The notes beneath the pieces are model-generated. The model was not told the DNA's origin. It searched no databases and saw only the letters and a program-made list of their open reading frames with translations. From Gemmatimonadota bacterium (lineage in GTDB: Bacteria > Gemmatimonadota > Gemmatimonadetes > Longimicrobiales > Gaopeijiaceae): a DNA stretch of 64,000 nt. The stretch covers positions 215,240-279,239 of the forward strand of contig JACZXQ010000001.1 of assembly GCA_022571515.1 (NCBI GenBank). The letters run 5' to 3'. This document shows, one piece after another, positions 24,644 to 34,943 of the stretch. The translations under genes and the position numbers were made by a program. Numbering within the stretch: position 1 is the stretch's first letter; the number at the start of each line of letters is the position of its first letter.

Positions 24644-27366
24644 TTGACCTTGACGATGAAACGGTCGTCCGACGGCGCGTCGAACAGCGCCCCGATGTCG
24701 CGGCCCAAGTCGAAGTCGCCGATGTCCTCGCGGCCGAGCTGGCGCCGTTGCCACACCAGGAAGATCGTCGAGCCCGGACGATACTCCCACCGGAGCACCG
24801 CGTTGCCCACGAGCGAACGCTGGATGAAGTCGCGGTCCGAGAACGAGGCGTCCGCGACACCGTCGCCGTCGAAGTCCAGGTACTGGGTGTCGGCGTCCTG
24901 GCAGATCTTGCCGCCCTGGCAGAGCACGTCCTCGCCCGACGCCGAGAAAGCGCCGGCCTGGAAAGTCTCGAAGTCGAACGTCTCCGGTGCGAGCAGTTGT
25001 TTGTACGACAAGTAATCCACCGCCGATATCAACGGCTGCGCGTACAACTGGAGCGTCAGGTCCGGCGTGAACGACACGTCGAGCCGCGTCTCCATGGAGA
25101 ACGACGTGCGGTCGAGGTCGGCGAAGATGTACCGCCGGCCGAACGTGGGCCCGAAAGCGAGGATGTCCGTCGAGGTCACGTACTGCGCCCCGTTCGTCTC
25201 CTTCGTAAACTGCGGCTTGACGCTCAGCTCCAAGCGTGGTGACGGACGGAGGGTCACGTTCAGTCCGGTCTTGAATTGGTTGCCGATGCCGTCGCGTCCC
25301 CGCGCCACGTTCACGTTGGCCCCCATGCTCAAGCGGGCCCTCTTGTCCGTGCTCAGGCGGATCTCGCCACTCACCTTGCCGGGCTTGGCGGTGAGCGGCC
25401 CGCCCCGTGTAGCCGACCGGCTCACCAGGTCTGGGGTGTACGTGCCGTTCAGGTTCAGCTCCCAGTAGTTCAGGAACTCGAACTTGTTGCGAAGCGATGC
25501 CGAGCCGCTCACATGGGCTCGGCTCCAGCTGCCGAAGGACCACACGTCGTCCAGCGCCTCGTGCATCCAGTTGTGGAACGTGAAAAACGTGAGGTTGTAG
25601 CTCCGGAACAGACTGCCGGGCTCGATCTCCTTGTAGGTCACCATGGCGCCCGCATCCAGTACTTCGCTGCGCCGTGAGAAACCCAGGTCGTTGATCTCGA
25701 ACCCGGGGGTCACTTCGGCCGCCCAGATTGCGCCGGTCCAGTGCCGTCCGCTCCGTCGCGCGAACGCCACCCGCCAGTCCACGCCCGTCATCGTCGTGGC
25801 CGTCGGGTCCAATCCCAACCGCGTGGCATCGGGGCGCTGGAAGTAGTGGTTGTTGGACCGCTGGATCCGCGTGATGGCCGTCGAGTCGCCGCGAATATGG
25901 CTTCCGGCGAAGAAGCCGGTGAGGGCCCACTCGCGGTCTCCCCACTGGAACTCGAAGTCGATCCCCGCGTTGAACGCGGTCGATGTGAGGAAGTCGAACG
26001 ATCCATCCTCGGGCAGATCGCGCTGGAGGGCCGTGAAAATCCCGCCGATCTGAGATGCGCCGCCGCCAAAATCCTGCGTCACACGCACGACACCGAAGTG
26101 CGTCCGTGGCTCGGCCAGGAACTCGTCTTGCCTGCCCTCGTCCTCGAAGTATGCCACACCTTTCTCGGCCTGGGTGACGGCGCCGAGGACGCCAACGGAC
26201 AGACCACCCGACGTACGACCCGAGATCTTTGCGGCGCCGAGGATGGTGGCGGCGGCCGTAACGTCGGTGAAATCGGCCCCGCTCGGAGCGTCGCCCTGCG
26301 GCGACCGGCCCACCCTGCGGCTGTAGAAGAGCTGGTTCTGGCGTCCCGACAGATTGAAGTCGAACACGCGGGCGTCCTCCACGAAGAACGGACGCCGCTC
26401 CTGTAAGAACGTCTCGAACGCCGATAGGTTGATGACCGCCGGATCGGCTTCGACCTGGCCGAAGTCCGGGTTGACGGTCGCGTCGAGCGTGAAGTTCGCC
26501 GAGAGCCCATAGCTCAACTCGACACCCGTGCGGCCAGACATCTCGGAACCGTCGAAGAACGGGTCGCCTTCCTCGGATGGCCCCACGTGCGAACTGCTGA
26601 GCACGTACGGGAGGACCTCCAAGCGGCGGGCGTTCTTGCGAGCCTCGACGCCCCGGAGGATGCCGAACTGGCTGACCGTGCCCCGTTGAAGCCGAGACAG
26701 AAGCGCGAAAAATGTGCGCTCGTTGTGGCGAAGCTGGCGGCGAGCGAAATTGATGCCCCAGGTTTGCAACGAATCGCTCGCCTCATACCGGATTTGCGAG
26801 AGAGGAATGCGGATTTCGGCGGTCCAGCCTCCGTCGTCCAGGGTCACCTCCGACTCCCATACGGCATCCCAGGCCCGGTCCTGCTTCTCGTCGTCGTAGA
26901 GGTAGCTGTCGGATTGGACGTTGGCAGCGCTGACGCGGAAAACGTAGCCCGTGCGCCGGTCCATGTTCGGGTCGAAGGCCACCTCGAAGAAGTCGTACTG
27001 ACCCTCGCTGTCCCGTCGAACAAGTTGGGCCGCGATGGAGGCCGCGTCACTGTCCACCATGCGCGCGCCGATGTAGATCGCATCGGGCCCGAATAGCACA
27101 CGGACCTGAGTGTCTTCTATGGCCGGGTTTCCTTCGACCGGTTCCTGTTGAATGAAGCCGCTGGCGACCTCAGCGTTCAGCCACGCCTCTTCGTCCAGCC
27201 GGCCATCCAGTCGAATGTCGCCGACCACCGTGCCCGCGGAGACCTCGGCGGTCTTCGAGGCGAGCTCCCGCGCGGCATCGGAGTCCTCCTCCGCCAACTG
27301 CTGGGCGCCGAGCGCAGCCGGCCCAAAAGCTAGGAGCGTTATCCATATCAATGATCGACGGCTCAT
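24625..27366 (-). CDS. DUF5916 domain protein, exported with outer-membrane-like C-terminus
   Basis: A 913-residue protein. ATG 27366 is preferred: it starts the signal peptide [20 protein letters not shown] and has AGGG six bases upstream; longer in-frame starts add non-signal sequence. Residues about 45-230 form a carbohydrate-binding-like (CBM9-type) domain ([14 protein letters not shown], then [18 protein letters not shown]). The rest is the DUF5916 region with [25 protein letters not shown] and many alternating strands ending in WYW-like sequence, as expected of a beta-barrel. Such proteins are abundant in Gemmatimonadota and Bacteroidota; function is unknown, perhaps in sugar or peptide handling at the outer membrane. 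Confidence 0.88.
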   Translation of the reverse strand: MSRRSLIWITLLAFGPAALGAQQLAEEDSDAARELASKTAEVSAGTVVGDIRLDGRLDEEAWLNAEVASGFIQQEPVEGNPAIEDTQVRVLFGPDAIYIGARMVDSDAASIAAQLVRRDSEGQYDFFEVAFDPNMDRRTGYVFRVSAANVQSDSYLYDDEKQDRAWDAVWESEVTLDDGGWTAEIRIPLSQIRYEASDSLQTWGINFARRQLRHNERTFFALLSRLQRGTVSQFGILRGVEARKNARRLEVLPYVLSSSHVGPSEEGDPFFDGSEMSGRTGVELSYGLSANFTLDATVNPDFGQVEADPAVINLSAFETFLQERRPFFVEDARVFDFNLSGRQNQLFYSRRVGRSPQGDAPSGADFTDVTAAATILGAAKISGRTSGGLSVGVLGAVTQAEKGVAYFEDEGRQDEFLAEPRTHFGVVRVTQDFGGGASQIGGIFTALQRDLPEDGSFDFLTSTAFNAGIDFEFQWGDREWALTGFFAGSHIRGDSTAITRIQRSNNHYFQRPDATRLGLDPTATTMTGVDWRVAFARRSGRHWTGAIWAAEVTPGFEINDLGFSRRSEVLDAGAMVTYKEIEPGSLFRSYNLTFFTFHNWMHEALDDVWSFGSWSRAHVSGSASLRNKFEFLNYWELNLNGTYTPDLVSRSATRGGPLTAKPGKVSGEIRLSTDKRARLSMGANVNVARGRDGIGNQFKTGLNVTLRPSPRLELSVKPQFTKETNGAQYVTSTDILAFGPTFGRRYIFADLDRTSFSMETRLDVSFTPDLTLQLYAQPLISAVDYLSYKQLLAPETFDFETFQAGAFSASGEDVLCQGGKICQDADTQYLDFDGDGVADASFSDRDFIQRSLVGNAVLRWEYRPGSTIFLVWQRRQLGREDIGDFDLGRDIGALFDAPSDDRFIVKVNYWLGL

Positions 27367-27461
27367 TCCGCACCCTGTCCATAATATGCTCATACCCACC
27401 CCAAACCTCGGCCGGGTGGGCCTGTTTCCATTAACCAAGACACTCTTCCGGCCAAAAACGC

Positions 27462-29290
27462 TCAATCGCTTCGCTGCCAAAAGATCGCCAGCAGAACCGC
27501 GATTCCGACGCCGTCCGTGGCCAGGCCAGGAAAGATAAGTGCAACCGCACTTCCAGTCAGGGCTGCACGCGCTAGCAGACCGAGCGGTTTGCGAGCGAAC
27601 CCCATGGTCGCGGCGGCCAAGGCGGTTACGCCCGCCGACCCGGTGAGAACGGCCAGAACGACCTCGAAGGGCGACCCCACGAGCAGCAGCGGCGGGCCAT
27701 AAACGAACATGAACGGCACCAGGAAGCCGGCCGCCGCGAGGACCATGGCGGACAGGGCGGTCCGCAACGCGGGAGCGTCGGCGATCCCGGCCGCGGCGTA
27801 TGCCGCGAGGGACACCGGCGGGGTGACGTTGGAGATCGCACCGAAGTAGAAGATGAAAAGGTGCGCCGAGAGGAGGGGCACGCCCAGCTCCGTCAGCGCG
27901 GGGGCGCCCAGAGCTGCCAACACCACGTACGCCGCGGTGGTCGGAAGGCCCATTCCCAATACGATGGAGCCGGCCGCGGTGAGGAGCAGGGCAGCGAAGA
28001 GGTGACCACCCGAGAGCGTGATGATCAACTCGGACCATGCGGAGCCCAATGCCGGTGAGCGAGGCCACGCCCACTACTGATCCCCGCAGCCGCGCACGCC
28101 GCGGCGACCTGTACGGCTCCGCGCGCGGCCGAGCGCACGGCATCGAGAACCTGCCTTGCCCTCAGGCGGGTCTCAGCGCGGAGCAGCGTCACCGCGAAGC
28201 CGCTCACCACTCCCCAAAAAGCCGCCCGCATGGGTGAACGACCCATGGCCAGGATTACCACGATGATGAGTAGCGGTCCGAGTAGGTGCACTCGTGGAAG
28301 AATGGCCTCGCGCTCGCCGGAGGGGGCGGCATCGAGCCCCATGCGAGCCGCGCGGAAGTGGATGGCCATCAACAGGGCCACGTAGTACAAGAGCGCCGGG
28401 ATCGCGGCCGCAGCCGCTATCTGCGTGTACGGAAGGTTCGTCCAGGTCGCCATGATGAACGCGCCCGCGCCCATGATCGGCGGCATGAGCTGCCCGCCCG
28501 TACTGGCCGCCGCCTCGATGGCACCCGCGAAGTGCGGCTTGAAGCCCGCGCGCCGCATGAGCGGAATCGTGAACGTCCCGGTGGTGACGACGTTGGCGAC
28601 CGCACTCCCCGACAGAGAGCCCATGAACGCGCTCGCCACCGCCGCGGTCTTGGCCGGTCCGCCGCGCGTGCGACCCGCCACACGGTCAGCCAGACCGATG
28701 AGGAGTGCGCCTCCTCCGGCAACGTCGAGCACGGCGCCGAACAGCACGAATAAGTACACGAAGTCGGCCGATACACCGAGCGGGACACCCCATATCCCCT
28801 CGGTGGACAGGTAGAGGTGCTCGACCAGGCGGGTAGGCCCATATCCGCGATGGGCCAGGAAACCCGGCAGGTATGGTCCCAGAGACGCGTACGCGAGTGC
28901 TAAGAGGCAGACGGCCACAAGCCCCCACCCCGTCGTCCGCCGGGCCAACTCCAGGACCACGAGGATGCCGATCACGCCCCCCACGAGATCCAGCGTGGTC
29001 GGCAGTCCAGCCCTGCGCACGAGGGCCTGGTGCTGGGTGATGATGTAGAGACAGGAGAAGAGCGCGGCCGAGGCGAGCAGCACAGCCAATACCTGTTGCC
29101 AACCGCGCCGGTTCGCAACCCGTACCCCCACACCCATGAAACCCAAGACGGCCATGAACGCGAGGTGCGCGGGCCGCTGAACCAGTGCGGTGAACGGCGA
29201 CACCCCCGCCGCGAAGAGGTGAAAGAGGGCCGCGGCGATCGCCACGGCGGGCACGATCATTCGGAGCATGCGACCAGAATGCTCGAGCAT
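27462..29290 (-). pseudogene. TRAP transporter fused 4TM/12TM permease, broken by two +1 frameshifts
   Basis: Two overlapping frames together encode one DctQM-type fused TRAP permease of about 600 residues. The N-terminal part (from ATG 29290) runs through GVSADFVYLFVLFGAVLDV, SAFMGSLSGSAVANVVTTG and QLMPPIMGAGAFIM to ACAAAGI. The middle VVGVASLTGIGL is in a second frame. The C-terminal part (WSELIITLSGG, GMGLPTTAAYVVLAALG, SNVTPPVSLAAY) is in a third. Removing one base at 28078 and one at 28038 restores a continuous protein. Such permeases import organic acids with a TAXI-type binding protein; none is adjacent. It is either a real pseudogene or carries two consensus errors. Confidence 0.82.
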
Positions 29291-29318
29291 GTCGGTGCGC
29301 GCCAACCCGGGCGCGAGA

Positions 29319-30032
29319 TCAGCCTCCGAAAATGCCGAAGACCAGGGCCATGGTTACGGGGATGAACATCACGATGACGATGGCGCTCCCCACAGTCCGC
29401 TTGGGCTCCATGACCGCAACGCCGATCCCCACGACGGCCCACGCCCAGAGGCCGAAGAGATCGAGGAGACGCAGCACCCGCATGGGGTATCCGTCCTCCA
29501 AGAAGGGCATGAGCGTACCGACGCTCAGCAGCATGGACGCATCCTGGGCGGCGATTCGCAGCGGAAGAACGGCCAGAGTCCCCACCGCCGAGATCAGGAA
29601 GGCGTGCGCCAGCACGGCCAGGTACTGCTTGTAGCTGCCGCGATCACCCAGGAAGAAAGAAAAGATCAAGGTGAGCAGGCCCGCCATGGCGGCCGACATG
29701 ACGAACCAGAACACACCACCCCCCACCATGCCGCCGATGCGTATGAAGCGAGCCATGGTCTCGAGGTTGTCGGGAGCCGGTCCTCCACGCTCGAGGATAG
29801 ACTGGCGCATGGCCGCCTCGAAGATCTCGGCGGGGAGCAGAATGGCGCTCAACACCGTAAGAATCGCGCCGACAACAAGAGCTCCCGCCCAGGCAGGCTT
29901 GTCCTTCAGGCCGGCCATGAGCTCCCCGGGGCTGAAGAATACGTTCAGCACCCGAGTGGGAAGGGACGGTAGTTCAGAAGCCTCGAGCGGGCTCACCGAA
30001 TCGGCGTGATCCATCGTCTCGGATTGGTCCAT
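29319..30032 (-). CDS. Yip1-domain integral membrane protein
   Basis: The product (237 residues from ATG 30032, preceded by GGGGG) has a hydrophilic N-terminus, then RVLNVFFSPGELMAGLKDKP, the motif that opens the Yip1/YIF1-like family, and five membrane segments including LVVGAILTVLSAILLPAEIF, VFWFVMSAAMAGLLTLIFSF and a final VIVMFIPVTMALVFGIFGG. Bacterial Yip1 proteins are inner-membrane proteins of unknown role. It lies upstream of the TRAP permease on the same strand and is divergent from the gene at 30247. Confidence 0.82.
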   Translation of the reverse strand: MDQSETMDHADSVSPLEASELPSLPTRVLNVFFSPGELMAGLKDKPAWAGALVVGAILTVLSAILLPAEIFEAAMRQSILERGGPAPDNLETMARFIRIGGMVGGGVFWFVMSAAMAGLLTLIFSFFLGDRGSYKQYLAVLAHAFLISAVGTLAVLPLRIAAQDASMLLSVGTLMPFLEDGYPMRVLRLLDLFGLWAWAVVGIGVAVMEPKRTVGSAIVIVMFIPVTMALVFGIFGG

Positions 30033-30246
30033 TTTGCCCCCGTGAGTTGATCTTCGCCACTTATCGCTACCCAAATTCGGTCGCCCTTCACTCTACGTTT
30101 ACACTACGCCGGGCCCCGCGCAAATCTTCTCGTGCTCGCACTCGCGTGTCCGCAGGCCCTTGGCCATGCCTCACCTCCCAGGTTATCGTGAGGGTTCTTG
30201 GTTCTTGGATATCGAATCGTCCGAACAGCGCGTACGGAGAGCAGGG

Positions 30247-30858
30247 ATGAGTTTACGCACGAACCCCGATCGCATTCTCGAAAATATCGATCGGGCGCGA
30301 AGCCGCCAGGAAGAAGGGCTGCTGGCCGGTCAGGACCGGCAGGCCATTGGACGTGAACTCGAGAGCGAGTTGCCGGACGTCGATGCCACAAACCCCGAGC
30401 GACTACGGCGGATTTTTGCGATTGTCGAGCGGAGCTACGTTGCCGCAGCCCAGAATCAGGAACTGGGAAAGCTCGCGGGAAGGTTCCGCGCCGTGGGCGA
30501 TATCCCGGACCATCATGCGCTCGGAGACGTCTCGATCTCCATCCAATACATCGACTCCGCCCGCCCGGACGACCTTGGCATGGCGCCTTTCGAGATCCTG
30601 CCCGCCTCGCTGATCGAAGCGAAGCGAGAGACCAAGACGAGCCGTCCCGACGTCAACGCGATGAAGGTGCTCCGCCGTCACCTCAGGGATGGGGTGCTCG
30701 CGGCCTACAAGAAGGTGGAGCCGAGGGTTCGTGACGCCCTACGTGACCGAGCGGACATGGGGCACGTCGCGGTCCAGGTCACCATGGATGTACGCTCGGC
30801 CGTGCCAACCATGCTCGAGGCCCTGGACGCTGACCTCGACGCGGTGGATACCGACTAG
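30247..30858 (+). CDS. Hypothetical soluble protein, 203 aa
   Basis: ATG 30247 is preceded by GGAGAGCAGGG. The protein opens SLRTNPDRILENIDRARSRQ and is rich in helix-forming, charged residues, with a conserved-looking core QYIDSARPDDLGMAPFEILP and a C-terminal helix ending LDADLDAVDTD. No motif, signal or membrane segment is recognised. It begins a compact plus-strand run (small TM protein, DUF167, phosphatase-like, GspE ATPase) with gaps of only a few bases, so they are probably co-transcribed. Confidence 0.72.
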   Translation: MSLRTNPDRILENIDRARSRQEEGLLAGQDRQAIGRELESELPDVDATNPERLRRIFAIVERSYVAAAQNQELGKLAGRFRAVGDIPDHHALGDVSISIQYIDSARPDDLGMAPFEILPASLIEAKRETKTSRPDVNAMKVLRRHLRDGVLAAYKKVEPRVRDALRDRADMGHVAVQVTMDVRSAVPTMLEALDADLDAVDTD

Positions 30859-30861
30859 ACG

Positions 30862-31050
30862 ATGGCCATGGGCGGGCGCCCTGAGATTCGCCGGGCTCTT
30901 CTCGGACTCCTCATCGCGCTCGTCGCCATCCTCGTCATCGGCGACCTTCTCAGGGTCGATTCCTTTATTCGATCATTGCTCACGTCCTCGGAACCCCCCG
31001 GTGCCCGGGTTCGGAGAATCATCGAGCTGCTCCCCAGACTGGGACGCTGA
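30862..31050 (+). CDS. Small single-span membrane protein, 62 aa
   Basis: The ATG begins three bases after the previous stop. One hydrophobic helix ([20 protein letters not shown]) is flanked by Arg residues on its N-terminal side and followed by a short amphipathic tail ending [12 protein letters not shown]. Size and placement within the operon support a real gene. Function unknown. Confidence 0.6.
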   Translation: MAMGGRPEIRRALLGLLIALVAILVIGDLLRVDSFIRSLLTSSEPPGARVRRIIELLPRLGR

Positions 31051-31054
31051 TCCC

Positions 31055-31339
31055 ATGTGTGTGAGAGCCGTCGAAGGTGGCGTGGAAATCTCAGTGCGAG
31101 CCCAGCCGCGCGCGAGCCGAAGCGAGGTCGTAGGGCTGCACGGGAACCAGCTCAAGATCCGGATCACGGCGCCGCCCGTGGAAGGGGAGGCCAACACCGA
31201 ACTCATCAAGCTGCTGGCCAAGGTCCTGGGCGTGAGCCGGTCGGCGCTTCACGTCGTGAGGGGTGAGGGCAGCCGGTCCAAGGTGGTACGGGCCGAAGGT
31301 ACCACGGTGGCGCAAGCCCGGGCTGCCCTGGGGCTCTAG
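31055..31339 (+). CDS. DUF167 (YggU-like) family protein
   Basis: A 94-residue protein with the full DUF167 signature: [38 protein letters not shown], and [16 protein letters not shown]. The family is widespread and small; the structure is known but the role is unsettled. ATG 31055 is four bases after the preceding stop and is chosen because it immediately precedes the conserved domain; a longer frame overlaps the upstream genes. Confidence 0.9.
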   Translation: MCVRAVEGGVEISVRAQPRASRSEVVGLHGNQLKIRITAPPVEGEANTELIKLLAKVLGVSRSALHVVRGEGSRSKVVRAEGTTVAQARAALGL

Positions 31340-31351
31340 CCGGATCGGTTG

Positions 31352-32257
31352 ATGCCCCGCGTCCTGTTCATCTTTCTCGACGGCGTGGGTATCGGTGCGC
31401 CGGATCCCGAGCGAAACCCCTTCCTCAACGCCGAGCTTCCGACGCTCACCGGCCTTCTGGCGGGTCGGCTACCCACCCTTTCGGAGCCGGTTATCGATGC
31501 CGAACGGTGCAGGGCTTTTCCGCTCGACGCCACACTCGGGGTGGGGGGACTACCGCAAAGCGGGACTGGCCAGATCGCCCTGCTCACGGGCGAGAACGCC
31601 GCCAGGATCTTCGGCCGTCACTTCGGCCCATGGACGCCGGTGCGGCTTCGGCCTCTCTTGCTCGAGCATAACGTCCTTCGCAGGGTCCGGGAGCTGGGGT
31701 ACAGCGTGGCGTTCGCCAACGCCTACCCGGAGGGCTTCGGCCAAGGGCGGCGGGACCGGCGCCTGGCGGCCGCTCCCCTCGCGGCCTGTGAGATCGGCCT
31801 CATGACCCTGCACGCCGCCGAACTGGCCCGCGGGGACGCCGTCGCCAGCGAGATTACCCACGCGGGTTGGCGTCGCCGTCTCGGGCAAACGGAGGTACCG
31901 GAGATCTCACCCGCGGAGGCCGGTCGTAACCTGGCCCGGCTGGCCAACCAGGCAGACCTCACATTCTTCGCGCACTACTCGACCGACCAAGCGGGCCACA
32001 AGGGTGGCATGGGTGGTGCGATCGAGTCGCTGGAACGGGTGGATGCGTTCCTGGCCGGTATTATGGATGCGCTGGCAGAGGACATCTCCGTGCTCATCGC
32101 GAGCGATCACGGCAACATCGAGGACGTGACCGAGGGACACACGCGCAACCCCGCGCTCGGCATGATCCTCGGGGATAGGTCCGGCGTGGCCGGGCCCACT
32201 CCGAGCAGCATCATGGACGTTCCGTCCACGATTCTCGCCCTCCTCGGAGCGAACTGA
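31352..32257 (+). CDS. Alkaline-phosphatase-superfamily metalloenzyme (phosphopentomutase/PGM-like)
   Basis: A 301-residue enzyme with the superfamily's ordered metal motifs: FLDGVGIG at the start, the nucleophile loop LPQSGTGQIALLTG (Thr in the usual catalytic position), HYSTDQAGHKGG, and IASDHGNIEDVTEGHTRNP. This arrangement is seen in cofactor-independent phosphomutases and related hydrolases. It lacks the large insert domain of phosphoglycerate mutase, so a phosphatase or pentomutase-like activity is more likely. ATG 31352 overlaps an alternative TTG at 31349. Confidence 0.85.
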   Translation: MPRVLFIFLDGVGIGAPDPERNPFLNAELPTLTGLLAGRLPTLSEPVIDAERCRAFPLDATLGVGGLPQSGTGQIALLTGENAARIFGRHFGPWTPVRLRPLLLEHNVLRRVRELGYSVAFANAYPEGFGQGRRDRRLAAAPLAACEIGLMTLHAAELARGDAVASEITHAGWRRRLGQTEVPEISPAEAGRNLARLANQADLTFFAHYSTDQAGHKGGMGGAIESLERVDAFLAGIMDALAEDISVLIASDHGNIEDVTEGHTRNPALGMILGDRSGVAGPTPSSIMDVPSTILALLGAN

Positions 32258-32303
32258 CCCAACCATCCATGGCCGTGCCCGGGCGGGTTGGCCAGGCTTC
32301 TTG

Positions 32304-34064
32304 ATGGTAAAGAGAGCGAAGGCACTGGGTCAGTGGCTTGTCGACGCGGGATCGATCACCGAGACGGTGCTGGAATCCGCGCTCCGCGAGCAGAAACGAA
32401 GTGGGCACCGGCTAGGTGAGGTTCTAATCCGGAGAGGCGTCACCGACGACCAGCACATCGCTCGCGGACTGGCGGCTCAACTGAGCCTGACCTACGTAGA
32501 GCCTCCTCTCTCTCCCGAGCCCGCCGCGCTGGCTCTCATCCGACCGGATCTCGCCCGAAAGTGGACCGTGCTGCCGCTCACGGCTACTCCCAAGGTGCTC
32601 CGGCTGGCGATGGCCGACCCGTTGGACGTGGAGGCTGTGGACGAGTTTGGCTTCCGCTGCGGGCGGCGCATCGAGCCCGTAGTCGCGGCTCGCAGCGCGA
32701 TCCTGGACGGGCTGGCGCGAGCCTACTCCGACGAACTGGCCACACTCGTCACCTCGCTACCCCGGTTCCTCGATCCCTCGGAGAGTCGCGAGGCACTCGA
32801 GGCCGCGGCGGCGGCAGCCCCGGTCGTGCGCGTGGTGGACCACGTCCTCACGACCGCGGCCGAAGAAGGTGCGAGCGATGTCCATATCGAGGCCGGCCCG
32901 GACGGCGTGGAAGTGCGCTTCAGAATCGACGGCGTCCTGCGCAAGCGGCTCACCTTGCCGGCGGCCAGCCATAGCCCCGTCGTATCGCGCATCAAGGTCA
33001 TGGCCAACATGGACATTTCCGTGAAACGGCGCCCCCAGGATGGAGGGCTGACGTTTCGTCCCCGAGGCGTTGAGCTCCGACTACGGGTATCGACGCTGCC
33101 GGTGGAGGGCGGCGAGAAGGTGGTGGTGCGCATCCTCGACCCGTCCAGCGCTCCGCGCACGTTGGATGCGCTCGGCCTCTCCGATCGAGACGCCCAGATC
33201 CTCAGACAGCTCGGGTCGGCCGGCCAGGGTGTCATTCTGGCCGCCGGGCCCACGGGAAGCGGCAAGAGCAGCAGCCTGTTCGCGGCGCTGGCCGAATTGA
33301 ACCATGAGGGCCTCAACATCGTCACGCTCGAGGATCCGGTCGAGTACACGCTCCCCGGAATCAATCAGGTGCAGGTCAACCCACGCGCCGGACTCACCTT
33401 CCCGTCGGCGCTCCGGGCGATTCTTCGCCAGGATCCCGATGTCGTCATGGTGGGAGAAATCCGTGACCGTGAGACCGCCGAGATCGCGATGACGGCCGCC
33501 GTCACAGGTCACCTCGTGATGTCGAGCATCCACACCATCGATGCGCCAGGCGCGATCGCCAGATTGCTCGACATGGGCGTGCCTCCGTTCCTCGTTGCCG
33601 GGGGGCTGACCGGTGTGGTCGCCCAGCGGCTCCTGCGGCGGGTCTGCCGCGCGTGCCGCGGGCGTGATCACGAAAACTGCCACGCCTGTGTCGACGGCTT
33701 CCGGGGGCGCACCGGGGTTTTCCAAGTCCTCACGATCGATGACGCCATGCGTGAGGAAATCATTCATGGGGCGTCCATCTCGACGCTGCGCCGCTTGGCT
33801 CACGCTCGCGGCATGGTGACGCTGGCCGAGGATGCGCGCCGGCAGGTTGCCGAAGGCATGACCACCCCGCACGAGGTCGCGCGCGTGATCCATGGCGACC
33901 CGGGAGCCACCCTTCCGTGCACCGCCTGCGGCATGGAAATCCCGAGCGACGCCATAGCATGCCCACGTTGCGGTAGGCGGCGCCGGAAGGTGTGCCCGTG
34001 CGGGCGTTCGACTCAGAGCGGTTGGCGCTTCTGTCCGTGGTGTCTGCGTCCCGTACAGACCTGA
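32304..34064 (+). CDS. GspE/PilB-type secretion ATPase with C-terminal zinc ribbons
   Basis: A 586-residue AAA ATPase. Residues about 1-140 form the MshEN/GspE N-terminal domain (ALREQKRSGHRLGEVLIRRG). Residues about 165-480 hold the ATPase: SDVHIEAGPDGVEVRFRIDG, Walker A GPTGSGKSSS, the Asp box VTLEDPVEYTLPG, Walker B PDVVMVGEIRDRETAE and the His box VMSSIHTIDAPGAI. A zinc site follows (CRACRGRDHENCHACVDG). The protein then carries an unusual extra ~45 residues with two more Cys pairs (CTACGMEIP, CPRCG, CPCG, CPWC) resembling a double zinc ribbon. No gspF, pilin or other T2SS/T4P genes are nearby, so its machine is unknown. Confidence 0.88.
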   Translation: MVKRAKALGQWLVDAGSITETVLESALREQKRSGHRLGEVLIRRGVTDDQHIARGLAAQLSLTYVEPPLSPEPAALALIRPDLARKWTVLPLTATPKVLRLAMADPLDVEAVDEFGFRCGRRIEPVVAARSAILDGLARAYSDELATLVTSLPRFLDPSESREALEAAAAAAPVVRVVDHVLTTAAEEGASDVHIEAGPDGVEVRFRIDGVLRKRLTLPAASHSPVVSRIKVMANMDISVKRRPQDGGLTFRPRGVELRLRVSTLPVEGGEKVVVRILDPSSAPRTLDALGLSDRDAQILRQLGSAGQGVILAAGPTGSGKSSSLFAALAELNHEGLNIVTLEDPVEYTLPGINQVQVNPRAGLTFPSALRAILRQDPDVVMVGEIRDRETAEIAMTAAVTGHLVMSSIHTIDAPGAIARLLDMGVPPFLVAGGLTGVVAQRLLRRVCRACRGRDHENCHACVDGFRGRTGVFQVLTIDDAMREEIIHGASISTLRRLAHARGMVTLAEDARRQVAEGMTTPHEVARVIHGDPGATLPCTACGMEIPSDAIACPRCGRRRRKVCPCGRSTQSGWRFCPWCLRPVQT

Positions 34065-34090
34065 GGTCCGCCGAGCCCGTCTAGGTCCGC

Positions 34091-34807
34091 CTACGCGGTG
34101 CGGCCACCTACCTCACGGAGCAGCCTCTCGACGGGATCGCCGGCGCCAGGCCAGAAATATCGATCCGAGATCCGGTTCAGCGCGATGCGCACCCCGGCGA
34201 ACTGCCGGGCCACCGCCTTGAGCACACCATCGATCCCGAAGCGCTCGGCCTCCGGTGAATCCGCGGCCATGCTGTACCCACTGGCCCCCATGCCTTCGTA
34301 GTATGAGAGCGGCGGTGCTCCGCGACGGCGCAGCCTCGCCGCCAGGTAGTGAGGGAAGAGCCCGCTCATCCAAAGTGAGTAGTCACCCAGGTGCACCCTG
34401 AGCAGGAATCGCTCGCGTGAGCCAGCCGACTCCATCTCCGCCAAGAGGTCCACCAGGTAGCGGAACTCTCTCCCGCTTCCGTCCCCGATCCGGTAGGCCC
34501 GCCCACTGCTTCCGAAGGCGAGCAGCATGGACGCCACGTAGTCGGCCGTCTCCGGTTCGTCGATACCCCCCTCGAGCAACGCTTGGCGCACGAGCACGTA
34601 GAAGATCAACGCCGGCGACGCGGTCACTTGCGGGTCAGTGAGCAGGGCGTTCAGAACACGGGGATCGTCCAGAAGGCTGTGGATTCCGTGCTCCATCAAG
34701 CGGGCATGGGCTCGCTCACGCAACTCCGGATCGTGCTTCCCGAGAAGCTCGACCAGGTGGAGCGCATCGCTTCGCCCGAAGGTCGCCCTTAAAGCCGGAA
34801 GGATTAT
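34091..34807 (-). CDS. Hypothetical protein, 238 aa, with probable non-canonical ATA start
   Basis: The protein-like sequence extends upstream of the first conventional start (TTG 34723) as ALRATFGRSDALHLVELLGK, which looks coding. The only ribosome site in this region, AAAGGAG (34815-34821 on the complement), stands seven bases before an in-frame ATA at 34807; no ATG, GTG or TTG exists there. A mutated ATG, an ATA start or a sequencing error are all possible. The rest contains SPALIFYVLVRQALLEGGID and PHYLAARLRRRGAPPLSYYE and has no known domain. If translation starts at TTG 34723 the product is 210 residues. Confidence 0.62.
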   Translation of the reverse strand: MILPALRATFGRSDALHLVELLGKHDPELRERAHARLMEHGIHSLLDDPRVLNALLTDPQVTASPALIFYVLVRQALLEGGIDEPETADYVASMLLAFGSSGRAYRIGDGSGREFRYLVDLLAEMESAGSRERFLLRVHLGDYSLWMSGLFPHYLAARLRRRGAPPLSYYEGMGASGYSMAADSPEAERFGIDGVLKAVARQFAGVRIALNRISDRYFWPGAGDPVERLLREVGGRTA

Positions 34808-34943
34808 GGTACAGCTCCTTTCGCCCCGGAATGTCGGCGTCCGTGCCGACTGTGCCCATAGTTGAAATGGGACCCCGGGGATAATCCTACACCTCTCGAT
34901 GTCGGCCTGTTCACGAAGAGACTCAAGAGGCCTACCTGAAACC

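Noticed and set aside
27367..28143. Upstream extension of the DUF5916 frame into the TRAP permease region.
   Set aside because: The sequence before ATG 27366 has no signal or family resemblance except a 12-residue piece belonging to the frameshifted TRAP permease; the signal peptide begins at 27366.
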